DNA of 64,000 bases from the NCBI RefSeq assembly GCF_900188205.1, contig NZ_FZOH01000001.1, positions 468,359 through 532,358 on the forward strand, written 5' to 3'. The translations under genes and the position numbers were made by a program. Under the pieces are notes generated by a model that worked only from the letters and a program-made list of their open reading frames with translations, was not told where the DNA came from and searched no databases. This document shows, piece after piece, positions 52,204 through 62,400 of the stretch; position 1 is the stretch's first letter; every line of letters starts with the position of its first letter. This DNA is from Geodermatophilus saharensis (GTDB lineage Bacteria > Actinomycetota > Actinomycetes > Mycobacteriales > Geodermatophilaceae).

Positions 52204-53247
52204 GTGACAGGTCTGCCGCCCGGTCACCTCCCCGGTCCTCGCCCCGGTCCCCGCCCCGCCCCGCCGCCCCGGCCGGGCGCGCAGCCGGCCCGTCACCGGC
52301 CGCCGGTCCCGCCGCCGGTGCCTCCGTCGGTGCCCCCGTCGAGCCGCCGTCCGCGGCCTCCCGAGGCCGCCGACCGCCCCCCACCGGGCCGGCCGTCCGG
52401 CGCGCGGCGGCCCGCTCCCCGCCGGTCCCCGCCGGGCCGGCTGCGCCGGTTCGTCGCCCGCCACGGGTGGCGCGCCTACGCCATCCCGCTGCTGACCGTG
52501 GCCACCGTCCTGGCGCTGGTCGACGTCGTCTCCGCCGGGCGGGCCACCTCCTCGGCCGCCGGGCAGGCCTCCGCGCCGACCGCCGCCGGGTCGACCGCCG
52601 CCGGGTCGATAGCCGCGGAGTCGGCCCCGCCGACCCCGGACGCATCGCCGGTGCCGACGGCCGAGGGCGACGCCGGCCCCACCGGGCTCCCGCCGACCCC
52701 CGCGACCGGGACCTACGTCGAGCAGGGTGCGGGCAGCGTGAGCGTCGTGCCCGGCTCCTCCGCCGTCTACGGCAGCGGGCCGCTGCAGCGGTTCGTCGTC
52801 GAGGTCGAGGACGGCATCGGCGTCGACGGCGCGGCCTTCGCCGCGGCGGTGGAGGCCACCCTCGGCGACCCGCGCTCGTGGGGCAGCGGCGGGCGGATGT
52901 CCTTCCAGCGCGTGGACACCACCGACCCCGACGGCTACGAGTTCCGGGTCAGCCTGGTCAGCCCGGGCAGCATGGAGCGCTACTGCCCGGGCGTGGGCAC
53001 CGGCGGCTACACCTCCTGCCGGTACGGCGAGCGCGCGGTGATCAACCTGGCCCGCTGGGAGACCGCCGTCCCGCACTACGACGGCGACGTCGCCACCTAC
53101 CGCCAGTACGTGGTCAACCACGAGGTCGGTCACGCGCTGGGCAACGGCCACCAGCCCTGCCCGGGCCCGGGGCAGCCCGCTCCGGTCATGCAGCAGCAGA
53201 CGCTGCGCCTGGACGGCTGCACGCGGAACGCCTGGCCCTTCCCCTGA
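52204..53247 (+). CDS. DUF3152 membrane-anchored metalloprotease-like protein
   Basis: 347 residues from GTG with GAGGAGG 8 nt upstream. A long Pro/Arg-rich cytoplasmic region, one membrane helix (AYAIPLLTVATVLALVDVV), an Ala/Thr/Pro linker, then the DUF3152 domain: RFVVEVEDGIGVDGAAFAAAV, TLGDPRSWGSGGRMSFQRV, GTGGYTSCRYGERAVINLARW, and the zinc motif HEVGHALGNGH (His306, His310, His316). The last matches the metzincin HExxHxxGxxH signature. It is probably a cell-surface protease of Rv3207c type; substrate unknown. Conserved neighbour of moeZ. Confidence 0.88.
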   Translation: MTGLPPGHLPGPRPGPRPAPPPRPGAQPARHRPPVPPPVPPSVPPSSRRPRPPEAADRPPPGRPSGARRPAPRRSPPGRLRRFVARHGWRAYAIPLLTVATVLALVDVVSAGRATSSAAGQASAPTAAGSTAAGSIAAESAPPTPDASPVPTAEGDAGPTGLPPTPATGTYVEQGAGSVSVVPGSSAVYGSGPLQRFVVEVEDGIGVDGAAFAAAVEATLGDPRSWGSGGRMSFQRVDTTDPDGYEFRVSLVSPGSMERYCPGVGTGGYTSCRYGERAVINLARWETAVPHYDGDVATYRQYVVNHEVGHALGNGHQPCPGPGQPAPVMQQQTLRLDGCTRNAWPFP

Positions 53248-53381
53248 CGCCGCCCTTCCCCTGACCCCGGTCGCGGTGACGAAGGACTCCCGCCCGGCCG
53301 ACTGGGGGCCCTGGGCTGCACCTCGGTGCGCCGGGAAGTCTGGTCGGCAGTCGTGGTCCCTACGGCTCCGATCGGAGTGCC

Positions 53382-54290
53382 ATGGCCCCGTCCGCCGCGC
53401 CCGCCGTCCTCCTCGACTCCCTCGGCAAGCGCTTCGGCGCCACCGAGGCGGTCGTCGACCTCTCCCTCGCCGTCCCCGCCGGCGAGGTCTTCGGTTTCCT
53501 CGGGCCCAACGGGGCCGGGAAGTCGACCACCATCCGCCTGCTGCTGGGCCTGCTGCGGCCGACCACCGGCCGCGCGGAGGTCTTCGGCGACGCGGCCGAC
53601 GACGTCGAGCGGGCGCACCGCCACCTCGCGTACGTGCCGGCCGACGTCGCGCTCTGGCCGGGCCTCACCGGCCGCGAGTGCCTGGACCTGCTCGCCGGGG
53701 TGGGACCGGGCACCGACACCGCCTACCGCGACGAGCTGGTCGAGCGGTTCGGCCTGGACCCCGGCAAGCGGGCGCGCGCCTACTCCACCGGCAACCGGCA
53801 GAAGGTCGCCCTGGTCGCCGCGTTCGCCACGCGGGCGCCCCTGCTGGTGCTCGACGAGCCGACCAGCGGCCTGGACCCGCTCGTCGAGCGGGAGTTCCGG
53901 CGCTGCATCGCCGAGGCCGCCGGGCGCGGGCAGACGGTGTTCCTCAGCTCCCACCAGCTCGCCGAGGTGGAGGCGGTCTGCACGCGGGTGGGCATCCTGC
54001 GCGCGGGCCGGCTGGTCGAGGTGGCCGGGTTGGAGGAGCTGCGCCGGCTGCGCCGCTCCGAGGTGACCGTCGAGCTCGCCCGTCCCGCGCCCGGCCTCGA
54101 GCGGATCGCCGGGCTGCCCGGGGTGGCCGACGTCCGCTGGACGACGCCGCTGCAGCTCACCCTGGCGCTGACCGGCCCGCCCCGCGCGGTGCTGCGGGCC
54201 CTGGGCGAGGTCGACGTCGTGCGGCTCGACGTCCGGGAGCCCTCCCTCGAGGAGATCTTCCTCGACTACTACGGGCGGGCCGCGGCGTGA
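53382..54290 (+). CDS. ABC transporter ATP-binding protein
   Basis: 302 residues from ATG. Walker A GPNGAGKSTT (Lys47), Q-loop region LAYVPADVALWP, signature YSTGNRQKVALVAAFA (a variant LSGGQ), Walker B LLVLDEPTSGLDPL and H-loop SSHQLAEVEAV. It is an ABC-2-type exporter ATPase with a C-terminal extension of about 80 residues typical of the DrrA/multidrug subclass. It overlaps the permease gene by GTGA. The substrate is unknown. The 134-bp upstream gap can fold (GCCGAC/GTCGGC around a GCACC/GGTGC hairpin). Confidence 0.9.
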   Translation: MAPSAAPAVLLDSLGKRFGATEAVVDLSLAVPAGEVFGFLGPNGAGKSTTIRLLLGLLRPTTGRAEVFGDAADDVERAHRHLAYVPADVALWPGLTGRECLDLLAGVGPGTDTAYRDELVERFGLDPGKRARAYSTGNRQKVALVAAFATRAPLLVLDEPTSGLDPLVEREFRRCIAEAAGRGQTVFLSSHQLAEVEAVCTRVGILRAGRLVEVAGLEELRRLRRSEVTVELARPAPGLERIAGLPGVADVRWTTPLQLTLALTGPPRAVLRALGEVDVVRLDVREPSLEEIFLDYYGRAAA

Positions 54291-55927
54291 CCACCCGCAC
54301 GCCCCCGCGGGCCGCCGCCACCGCGCGGCCGGGCGCGCCGGCCTCCCCGGGCACCGCCGTCCGCCGCCTGACCGTGCGCCAGGTGCGGCGCGGGACCCTC
54401 GTCGTCGCGCTGCTCTGCGGCGGCCTGACCGCGTTCGTCGCGCAGCAGTACGAGCAGACGTTCAGCGGCGCGGTGGGACTCGACTCGCTGGCCGCACTCG
54501 CCGACAATCCCGCGATCCGCACCCTGTTCGGCCCGGCCCTGGCCCTCGACGACCCCGGCGGGTTCACCGTGTGGCGCACCGGCACGGTCGCGGCGGTGCT
54601 GGCGGGGATCTGGGCGGCGCTGGCCGGCACGCGGGTCACCCGGGGCGAGGAGGAGGCCGGCCGGGCCGACCTGCTGCTGGCCGGCCGGGTCCGGCCGGCC
54701 ACCCTCGTCCGCACCGCGCTGGGCGTCCTGCTCACCGCCGGCGCCGTCATCGGTGCCGCCGTGGTGGCGGGGATGCTGGCCGCCGGCACCGCGGTGACCG
54801 GGGCGGTCCTGTTCGGCGCGCTGGTCGGCGGTACCGCCATGGCCGGCGGCGCGCTGGGCGTGCTGGCCGGGCAGCTGGTGACCGAGCGCCGCTCGGCCTC
54901 GGGGCTCGCCGTCGCCGTCCTGCTCGCCGGCCTGCTGGCTCGCATGGTCGGCGACGGGGTGGCGTCCCTGGCGTGGCTGCAGTGGCTGAGCCCGTTCGGG
55001 CTGCTCGGCCGGGTCGCCCCCTACGCCTTGGACCGGGCGGCCCCGCTGCTGGTGCTCGTGGTCCTGGTGGCCGTGCCGGCCGTCCTGGCCGCCGTCCTCG
55101 CCGGGGGGCGCGACGTGGGCAGCGGCCGGTGGCGGGGCCGGGACCGGGCCCGCACCCCGAGCCGGCTGCTGCGGTCCCTGCCCGGCTTCGCCGTGCACCG
55201 GGTCCGGCGGCCGACGCTGACGTGGTCGCTGGGGGTGGGCGCCTACTACCTGCTCATCGGCCTGCTGGCCACCGCGATGCTCGACTTCCTGCGGGACAAC
55301 CCGGTCTTCGCGGAGCTGGCGGCCGACGCCGGCTTCGCCCGGCTGGCGTCGGTCGAGGGCTACGCGGCCTCCCTGTTCAGCCTGCTGGCGGTGCCGGTCG
55401 GCGCGTACGCCGCCGCGCGGATCGCCGCCGTGGCCGGCGACGAGGCGGCGTCGCGGCTGACGCTGCTGTACTCCCGGCCGGTCGGGCGGGTGCGCTGGGC
55501 GGGCTGGGAGGCCGTGGCGGTCGCCGTCGGCACCGTCGTCGTCGCGGCGGTCGGGGGGCTGGCCACCTGGGCGGGGGCGTCGTGGGTGGACGCCGGACTG
55601 GGCCTCGGGGGCGCACTCGGCGGCGCGCTGTCGGTGGTCCCCGTGGCGCTGCTGTGCCTCGGTGCCGCGCTGCTGGCGCTGGGCTGGTTCCCGCAGGCGG
55701 TCCTGGCCGTCGGCGTCCTGCCCGCCGCCGGCGGCTACCTGCTGCTGGTGCTCGCCGACAGCTTCGGCTGGCCGTCGTGGGTGCGCGGGCTCTCCCCGTT
55801 CGCGCACCTGGCGGCCGTGCCCGCCGACCCGGTCGACGTCGCCGGTCTGGTCGGGATGCTGGCCGTCGCGCTCGTGCTGGCCGCCGCCGGGCTCGCGGGG
55901 TACGCCCGCCGGGACCTGCGCGGCTGA
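54287..55927 (+). CDS. ABC-2 type exporter permease, fused two-half form
   Basis: 546 residues from a GTG overlapping the ATPase stop. About 12 membrane helices arranged as two six-helix halves (first about residues 35-285, second about 300-540), separated by a basic loop GSGRWRGRDRARTPSRLLR. Each half carries VTRGEEEAGRADLLLAGRVRP- or AGDEAASRLTLLYSRPVGR-like cytoplasmic motifs where the ATPase docks. This duplicated permease form is common in actinobacterial polyketide/lipid exporters (polyketide antibiotic transporter family). Substrate not inferable. Confidence 0.85.
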   Translation: MTTRTPPRAAATARPGAPASPGTAVRRLTVRQVRRGTLVVALLCGGLTAFVAQQYEQTFSGAVGLDSLAALADNPAIRTLFGPALALDDPGGFTVWRTGTVAAVLAGIWAALAGTRVTRGEEEAGRADLLLAGRVRPATLVRTALGVLLTAGAVIGAAVVAGMLAAGTAVTGAVLFGALVGGTAMAGGALGVLAGQLVTERRSASGLAVAVLLAGLLARMVGDGVASLAWLQWLSPFGLLGRVAPYALDRAAPLLVLVVLVAVPAVLAAVLAGGRDVGSGRWRGRDRARTPSRLLRSLPGFAVHRVRRPTLTWSLGVGAYYLLIGLLATAMLDFLRDNPVFAELAADAGFARLASVEGYAASLFSLLAVPVGAYAAARIAAVAGDEAASRLTLLYSRPVGRVRWAGWEAVAVAVGTVVVAAVGGLATWAGASWVDAGLGLGGALGGALSVVPVALLCLGAALLALGWFPQAVLAVGVLPAAGGYLLLVLADSFGWPSWVRGLSPFAHLAAVPADPVDVAGLVGMLAVALVLAAAGLAGYARRDLRG

Positions 55928-56030
55928 GGCGCCGCCGGGGCTCGCGGAGGAGGGAACAGCGGCGGCTGGGACGCTGTTGTCCGCACGAACACCGGCCCGC
56001 GCCGGAGTCCGCGAACCCCGAGGAGCAAGC

Positions 56031-57191
56031 GTGTCCCTGCCGCCCCTGGTCGAGCCCGCGGCCGACCTGTCCATCGACGAGGTGCGCCGGTACAGCCGCC
56101 ACCTGATCATCCCCGACGTCGGGATGGACGGGCAGAAGCGGCTCAAGAACGCCAAGGTGCTCGCCGTCGGCGCCGGTGGTCTCGGCTCCCCGGTGCTGAT
56201 GTACCTGGCCGCGGCCGGCGTGGGCACGCTGGGCATCGTCGAGTTCGACGTCGTCGACGAGTCGAACCTGCAGCGGCAGATCATCCACGGGCAGTCCGAC
56301 GTCGGCCGGTCGAAGGCCGAGAGCGCGCGCGACTCCATCAAGGAGATCAACCCGCTGGTCGACGTGCGGCTGCACGAGACGCGGCTGGACAGCGACAACG
56401 TCCTGGACGTCTTCAGCCAGTACGACCTCATCGTCGACGGCACCGACAACTTCGCCACGCGCTACCTGGTCAACGACGCGTGCGTGCTGCTCGGCAAGCC
56501 CTACGTGTGGGGCTCCATCTACCGCTTCGACGGTCAGGTGTCGGTCTTCTGGGCCGAGCACGGGCCGAACTACCGCGACCTCTACCCGGTGCCGCCGCCG
56601 CCCGGGATGGTGCCCTCCTGCGCCGAGGGCGGCGTGCTGGGCGTGCTGTGCGCGACCATCGGCGCCATCCAGGCCACCGAGGCGGTCAAGCTGATCACCG
56701 GCATCGGCGAGACGCTGCTGGGCCGGCTGATGGTCTACGACGCCCTGGAGATGACCTTCCGCACGATCAAGGTGCGCAAGGACCCCGAGGCCGAGCCGAT
56801 CACCGGGCTCATCGACTACGAGGCCTTCTGCGGCGTCGTCTCCGACGAGGCGCAGGCGGCGGCCGCGGGCTCGACGATCACCGTCGACGAGCTCAAGGAC
56901 ATGATCGACGCCGGCAAGGACTTCGAGCTGATCGACGTCCGCGAGCCCAACGAGTACGAGATCGTGTCGATCCCGGGCGCGACGCTGATCCCCAAGGACG
57001 AGATCCTCTCCGGCCGGGCGCTCGCGCAGCTGCCGCAGGACCGGCCGATCGTGCTGCACTGCAAGACCGGCGTCCGCTCGGCCGAGGTGCTCGCCGCGGT
57101 CAAGAACGCCGGCTTCTCCGACGCCGTGCACGTGCAGGGCGGCGTGACGGCCTGGGCCACCCGCGTCGACAAGACCCTGCCCACGTACTAG
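56031..57191 (+). CDS. moeZ: Adenylyltransferase/sulfurtransferase MoeZ
   Basis: 386 residues from GTG with GAGGAG 6 nt upstream. The MoeB/ThiF domain (VRRYSRHLIIPDVGMDGQKR, VGAGGLGSPVLMYLAAAG, FDVVDESNLQRQI, DGTDNFATRYLVNDAC, PPPPGMVPSCAEGGVLG) adenylates the C-terminus of sulfur-carrier proteins. A C-terminal rhodanese domain (FELIDVREPNEYEIVSIPGA, catalytic Cys344 in HCKTGVRSAEV) delivers sulfur. In actinobacteria it activates MoaD, CysO and similar carriers. No CxxC zinc pairs are visible, as in other MoeZ. The stop is followed immediately by repeat copy D and a hairpin. Confidence 0.95.
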   Translation: MSLPPLVEPAADLSIDEVRRYSRHLIIPDVGMDGQKRLKNAKVLAVGAGGLGSPVLMYLAAAGVGTLGIVEFDVVDESNLQRQIIHGQSDVGRSKAESARDSIKEINPLVDVRLHETRLDSDNVLDVFSQYDLIVDGTDNFATRYLVNDACVLLGKPYVWGSIYRFDGQVSVFWAEHGPNYRDLYPVPPPPGMVPSCAEGGVLGVLCATIGAIQATEAVKLITGIGETLLGRLMVYDALEMTFRTIKVRKDPEAEPITGLIDYEAFCGVVSDEAQAAAAGSTITVDELKDMIDAGKDFELIDVREPNEYEIVSIPGATLIPKDEILSGRALAQLPQDRPIVLHCKTGVRSAEVLAAVKNAGFSDAVHVQGGVTAWATRVDKTLPTY

Positions 57192-57255
57192 AAGGACCCC
57201 CTCGCCCCCCGACCCTCGATCCGCTCGGGCCGGGGCCCTGCGATTGGGCCGTTCC
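57191..57255 (+). repeat. Dispersed post-stop palindromic repeat, copy D
   Basis: GAAGGACC starts with the last base of the moeZ TAG, followed by the C-run and a diverged core (CTCGATCCGCTCGGGCCGGGGCCC), ending GGGCCGTTCC at 57255. Same orientation rule as the other copies: left end at a stop codon. Confidence 0.75.
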
Positions 57256-57267
57256 AGTTCCTCGCCC

Positions 57268-57300
57268 AGGGCCCGACACCCATCCCGGGTGCCGGGCCCT
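57268..57300 (+). terminator. Second hairpin downstream of moeZ
   Basis: AGGGCCCGACACCC (57268-57281) / GGGTGCCGGGCCCT (57287-57300), 13 of 14 pairs, 5-nt loop. It lies 12 nt after repeat copy D, giving two consecutive 3' hairpins. Confidence 0.75.
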
Positions 57301-57323
57301 CGGCGTCCGTGTTGACTGAGTGC

Positions 57324-57914
57324 GTGCCCGAGTCGACGCCGTCACCGACCGAGCTGCTGGAGCTCTACCAGCGCGCGCAGGCCGCCTTCACCGACCGGGT
57401 CGACGCCGTCGAGCCGGGCCAGTGGGACCTCGAGGCGCTGCCGGGCTGGACCGTCGCCGACCTCGTCGCCCACCTCGTCGGCGAGGCGCACTGGGTGCCC
57501 GGGCTGCTGGCCGGGGAGCCGTACGACGACGTCGCGGCGCGGGTGCCGCAGGGCACCGACCCGCTGCTGGCCCCCGACCCGCTCACCGCGTGGGAGGCCG
57601 CGGCCGACGAGGCGCTGGCCGCCGTCGCCACCGCCGACCTGGCCGACGGCACGGTGCACCTCTCGCGGGGGCCGACGCCGGCGTGGGAGTACGTCGACGA
57701 GCTGACCGCCGACCTCACCGTGCACTCGTGGGACCTGGCCCGCGCGACCCGCGGTGACGAGGTGCTCGACCCCGCCCTGGTCCGCGCCGCGGAGGGGATG
57801 GCCGCCCGGCTGCCGCGCGACGGCGTCCCCGGCCTGTTCGCCGCGCAGCTGGACGTGCCCTCGGACGCCCCGCCGCAGGTGCGGCTGCTGGCCCGCTTCG
57901 GCCGCCGGGCCTAG
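57324..57914 (+). CDS. DinB-like, maleylpyruvate isomerase/TIGR03086-family protein
   Basis: 196 residues from GTG. Four-helix DinB fold: [51 protein letters not shown] (GWTVxDLxAHL is the family signature with a metal-ligand His), [32 protein letters not shown] (second His set, typical HxWDLA). Members are mycothiol-dependent or of unknown activity. The C-terminal LARFGRRA is the usual TIGR03086 end (LL..GR.P). No clear promoter box was found. Confidence 0.85.
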   Translation: MPESTPSPTELLELYQRAQAAFTDRVDAVEPGQWDLEALPGWTVADLVAHLVGEAHWVPGLLAGEPYDDVAARVPQGTDPLLAPDPLTAWEAAADEALAAVATADLADGTVHLSRGPTPAWEYVDELTADLTVHSWDLARATRGDEVLDPALVRAAEGMAARLPRDGVPGLFAAQLDVPSDAPPQVRLLARFGRRA

Positions 57915-58000
57915 CTCGTCGGTGTGTCGGCGGCGCCGGATGGGGGCCGTCGCACGCCCCGCCTCCATATCCTGCGGACCCACGTCAGCAGGAGGACGCC

Positions 58001-58951
58001 ATGAGTCAGCCGCCCTCGGGTCAGTACCCCGACGGCCCCGGGCAGCCGCCGTACGGCCAGCCCGGTCAGCCCGGCCAGTACGGGCAGCCCGGCCAGCCCG
58101 GTCCCTACGGCCAGCCGCAGCCCTACGGGCAGCCGGGCCAGCCCGGTCCGTACGGGCAGCCCGGCCAGCCCGGCCAGCCCGGCCAGTACGGGCAGCCCGG
58201 CCAGTACGGGCAGCCCGGTCCGTACGGCCAGCCCGGCCAGTACGGGCAGCCCGGAGGGCCGGGAGGACCGGGAGGACCGGGTCGCGGGCGGCGCGGACTG
58301 GTGATCGGCCTCGTCGCGGGTCTGGTCGTCGTGATCGCCGTCGCGGTCACCCTGTTCTTCGTCCTGCGGGACGACGACCCGGCTCCGGCGGCCGACGCCA
58401 CGCCCACGTCGTCGAGCGCGTCCAGCAGCACGTCGTCCCGGCCGTCCCCGAGCACGTCCTCGAGCGCGCCCCCGCCGACCACCAGCGCGCCCTCGTCGAC
58501 GGGCGGGTCCGGTGGCGGCGGCCTGCTGGCCATCGTCCCGGCCGACTTCACCGACTGCACGGAGGCCGAGCTCGCCGGGGACGGCGACGTCGCGCACGCG
58601 ACGTGCGGCCCGAGCACCACCCAGCCCGGCCCCCAGGCAGCCGACTTCTTCCAGTACCCCGACAAGGGGACGATGGACTCGGTCTTCACCAACGACGCCT
58701 CGGCGCAGGGCCTGTCGGACCTGCCGGAGGGCCAGGACTGCACGGCGGCGACCGGCGTCGGCTCGTGGGGCGGGGGGACCAACAGCGGCCTGGTGGCGTG
58801 CGCCATCGACGCCGAGAACGGCGCGGTCCTCATCGTCTGGACCGACGACGCGGCGCTCGTGGAGGGCGTCGTCGTGGCGCCGGGCACCACGCAGGCCGAC
58901 CTCGCCGCGCTCTACACGTGGTGGTCGGCGAACAGCGACTACCAGCTGTGA
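58001..58951 (+). CDS. Membrane protein with YGQPGQPG-repeat cytoplasmic tail
   Basis: 316 residues from ATG with AGGAGG upstream; -10 TATCCT (57968-57973). Residues 1-90 are Gly/Pro/Gln/Tyr repeats. One helix ([23 protein letters not shown]) follows, then a Ser/Thr/Pro linker and an extracytoplasmic domain of about 140 residues with two Cys-containing parts ([30 protein letters not shown]...[11 protein letters not shown]), probably disulfide-bonded. The domain resembles extracellular sensor domains attached to actinobacterial Ser/Thr kinases, but no kinase is here. GTGA overlap with the ATL gene. Confidence 0.8.
   Translation: MSQPPSGQYPDGPGQPPYGQPGQPGQYGQPGQPGPYGQPQPYGQPGQPGPYGQPGQPGQPGQYGQPGQYGQPGPYGQPGQYGQPGGPGGPGGPGRGRRGLVIGLVAGLVVVIAVAVTLFFVLRDDDPAPAADATPTSSSASSSTSSRPSPSTSSSAPPPTTSAPSSTGGSGGGGLLAIVPADFTDCTEAELAGDGDVAHATCGPSTTQPGPQAADFFQYPDKGTMDSVFTNDASAQGLSDLPEGQDCTAATGVGSWGGGTNSGLVACAIDAENGAVLIVWTDDAALVEGVVVAPGTTQADLAALYTWWSANSDYQL
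58051..58255 (+). repeat. Degenerate 9-bp/12-bp tandem repeats coding QPG/YGQPG
   Basis: Units built from CAGCCCGGC, CAGCCCGGT and TAC-GGG/GGC variants. The repeats preserve frame and encode a disordered, phase-separation-prone tail. Confidence 0.85.
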
Positions 58952-59286
58952 GCGCGCGGGCGCCCGGGCAGCCGCGGCTCCCGGGCGCCCGCACGGCCCG
59001 CCCCGACCCCGCGGACGTCGACGAGGCGGTCTTCGACGTCGTCGAGCGGATCCCGCCGGGGCGGGTGAGCACCTACGGTGCGATCGGCCGGCTCGTCGGC
59101 GTCGGCCCCCGGCGGGTCGCCCGCGCGCTGTCCTCGGGTGGGGCGGCGGTGCCCTGGTACCGGGTGGTGCGCGCCGACGGCACCTGCGCCGAGCCGGTGC
59201 GGGTGGAGCAGCTCGCGCGCCTGGCGGCCGAGGGCGTGCCGGTGCGCGGTGGGCGGGTCGACCTCGCCGCGGTGGCCTGGCCCTGA
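58948..59286 (+). CDS. Alkyltransferase-like (ATL) protein, MGMT family
   Basis: 112 residues from a GTG overlapping the previous stop. The DNA-binding half of O6-alkylguanine-DNA alkyltransferase is present: [38 protein letters not shown] (HTH with the Arg finger). The reactive PCHRV motif reads PWYRV, with Trp in place of the acceptor Cys. That is the mark of ATL proteins, which bind alkylated bases and hand lesions to nucleotide excision repair. The N-terminal 20 residues are Arg/Pro-rich. It lies directly before adnA, as in mycobacteria (Rv3204 region). Confidence 0.9.
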   Translation: MSARAPGQPRLPGARTARPDPADVDEAVFDVVERIPPGRVSTYGAIGRLVGVGPRRVARALSSGGAAVPWYRVVRADGTCAEPVRVEQLARLAAEGVPVRGGRVDLAAVAWP

Positions 59287-59291
59287 GCCGA

Positions 59292-59356
59292 GCGCGGGGT
59301 GTGCACACCGCGCGGCCGGCAGGGCTCGTCGGCCGCGCTGCGTGCACATCCCGCGC
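59292..59356. repeat. 65-bp long imperfect palindrome after the ATL gene
   Basis: Starts 5 nt after the stop. The left arm begins GCGCGGGGTGTGCACACC and the right arm ends GTGCACATCCCGCGC; both are near-complementary over almost the whole length. The perfect palindrome GGTGTGCACACC (59298-59309) is embedded. RNA would form one long hairpin, so terminator or REP-like repeat. Confidence 0.65.
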
Positions 59357-59410
59357 GGGCGTGACCGACGGCTCCGCGACGGTGTCGGCTCCGCGTGGTG
59401 TCATCGGGAG

Positions 59411-62400
59411 GTGGCACTGCGGGGGGACGAGTCGGGGCCGGTGTACCGGCTGGTGCAGCCGGCGGCGCCGCCGGCGCCCCCGCCGCGGCTCGACCCGACC
59501 CAGCGGGCCGTCGTCGACCACCCCGGCGGGCCGCTGCTGGTGCTGGCCGGCCCCGGCACGGGCAAGACGACGACGATCGTCGAAGCGGTCGCGGCGCGCA
59601 TCGAGCGCGGCGTCGACCCCGAGCAGGTCCTCGTCCTGACCTTCAGCCGGCGGGCCGCCGCCGAGCTGCGCGACCGCGTCACCGCGCGGGTCGCCCGCAC
59701 CATCCGCGAGCCGCTGGCCCGCACCTTCCACTCCTACGCCTACGGGGTGCTGCGCCGCGCGGCGCTGCTGCGCGGGGAGGCCCCGCCCCGGCTGCTCACC
59801 GCCGCCGAGCAGGACGCCGTCGTCGCCGAGCTGCTGCGCGGTGACCTCGCCGGCGAGGGCGCGGTGCGCTGGCCGGCCTCACTGCTGCCGGCGCTGTCGA
59901 CCGCCGGGTTCCGCGACGAGCTGCGCGACCTGCTGCTGCGGGCCACCGAGCGCGGGGTCGGCCCGGAGACGCTGGCCGGGTGGGCCCGCGAGACCGGCAC
60001 CGAGGCCTGGCTGCACGCGGCGGCCTTCCAGGAGCAGTACGAGGCGGTCACGGCGTTCTCCACCGCCGGTGGCGGCGACGCGTCCGGCTACGACCCCGCC
60101 GAGCTGGTGCGGGCCGCGATCGCCGAGCTCGAGGACGACCCCGCGCTGCTGCGCGCCGAGCGCGACCGCGCCCGCTGGCTGTTCGTTGACGAGTACCAGG
60201 ACACCGACCCCGCGCAGGTGGAGCTGCTGCAGCTGCTCGCCGGCGGCGGCGGGGACCTCGTCGTCGTGGGCGACCCCGACCAGTCGATCTACGCCTTCCG
60301 CGGCGCCGAGCCCCGCGGCATCGTCGAGTTCCCCGACCGGTTCCGCACCGTGACCGGCCGGCCCGCACCGCGGCTGTCCCTCGGCGTCTCCCGGCGCTCG
60401 GGCCCGGCGCTGCTGGCCGTCAGCCGCCGGGTGGCCGAGACGCTGCCCGGGCCCTGGGAGCACCGGCGGCTGGCCGCCGCCGAGGGCGTCGACGAGGGCG
60501 CCGCGGAGGTCCACGTGTTCGGCTCGGCGGCGGTCGAGGCGGCCTACGTCGCCGACACGCTGCGCCGGGCGCACCTCGTCGACGGCGTCGCGTGGTCGCA
60601 GATGGCTGTGGTGGTGCGCACCGCGCTGGCGATCGGGCCGCTGCGGCGCGCGCTCACCGCGGCCGGCGTCCCGGTCGAGGTCGGCAGCGACGACCTCCCG
60701 CTGGCCGCGCAGCCCGCCGTCGCGCCGCTGCTGGCCGCGCTCACCGCGCTGCTGCCCCGGCCCGGCGACGAGCCCGGCGCGCTCGCCCTCGACGAGCCCG
60801 GCGCCGAGGCGCTGCTGGCCTCCGCGCTCGGCAACGCCACCGTGCTCGACCTGCGCCGGCTGCGCCGCGCGGTGCGCATCGCCCAGGCGCAGCGCGGCGT
60901 CGACGCCGACGAGCGCGGCGCGCCGCTGGCCACCGCGCTGGCCGACGAGGCGCTGCTGGAGGAGCTGCCCGAGGCGGTCGCCCGTCCGGCCCGCCGGGTG
61001 GCCGGTGTGCTGGCCGCCGGCCGCGTCGCGCTCGCCCGCGACGGCTCGGCCGAGGACGTGCTCTGGGCGATGTGGCAGCGCAGCGGCCTGGCCGGCCGCT
61101 GGGCGAGGGCCAGCGCCGCCGGCGGGGCGGCCGGTGCGGTCGCCGACCGCGACCTCGACGCCGTCGTCGCGCTGTTCGACGCCGCCGCCGGCTTCGTCGA
61201 CCGGCTGCCCTCGGCCACCGTCGCCGCGTTCGTCGAGCACCTCACCGCCCAGCAGCTGCCCGGTCTCGACGACGCCGGCCGCGGGTCGGTGGCCGACGCC
61301 GTCCGGCTGCTCACCGCGCACGCCGCCAAGGGCCTGGAGTGGGACGTCGTCTGCGTGGCCGGGGTGCAGGAGGGCATCTGGCCCGACCTGCGCGACCGCG
61401 GCACGCTGCTGGGCGCCGAGCTGCTCGTCGAGCGGGTGGCCGGCATCGACGGCGCCGTCGTCGACCGCCGGGTGCAGCTGCTGGCCGAGGAGCGGCGGCT
61501 GTTCTACGTCGCCTGCACCCGTGCCCGCCGCCGGCTGGTGGTCACCGCCGTCGAGGGCGCCCTCGACGGGCCCGACGCAGGCGCCACCGCCTCCCGCTTC
61601 CTCGACCTCGTCGCCGCCCCGCCCGAGGAGGGCCGGCCGCTGACGCCGCTGCCCCGCTCGCTCACCCTGCCCGCGCTGGTCGCCGAGCTGCGGCGCGCGG
61701 TCAGCGACCCGCAGACCGGGCCGGCCCGCCGGTCGGCCGCCGCCGCGGTCCTGCGCCGGCTGGCCGACGAGGGCGTGCCCGGCGCCTCCCCGGCCGACTG
61801 GTGGGGCCTGGCGCCGCTGTCCGACGACGCCCCGCTGGTGCCCGACGGCGAGCCGGTGCGGGTGCGCCCGTCGGCGATCGAGACCTTCCAGCGGTGCCCG
61901 CTCAAGTGGGTGCTCGGCGCGGTCGGTGCGGAGGCCTCGCCCGACAGCTCGCGCACCGTCGGCTCGGCGGTGCACGCCGTGGCGCAGCGGGTGGCCGAGG
62001 GGCTTCCCGCCGCCGAGGCGCGGGCGGCGCTGGCCGAGGAGCTCGACGCGCTCGACCTCGGCCCGGGCTGGGCCGACCAGCGGCAGCGGATGGCCGCCCG
62101 CGACATGCTCGACAACTTCCTCGGCTGGCACGCCGCCAGCCGCCGCGAGCTGCTGGCCGCCGAGGCCGACTTCGACGTCACCGTGGGCCGGGCCCGCCTG
62201 CGCGGGCAGGTCGACCGGCTCGAGCGCGACGCCGCCGGGCGGCTGGTCGTCGTCGACCTCAAGACCGGCCGCACGCCGGCCCGCGACGTCGACACCCACG
62301 GGCAGCTCGCCGCCTACCAGGTCGCCGTGGCCGCCGGCGCGTTCGGCGACCACGGCGACGCCCCCGGCGGGGCCTCGCTGCTGCAGGTCGGCTCGGGGAC

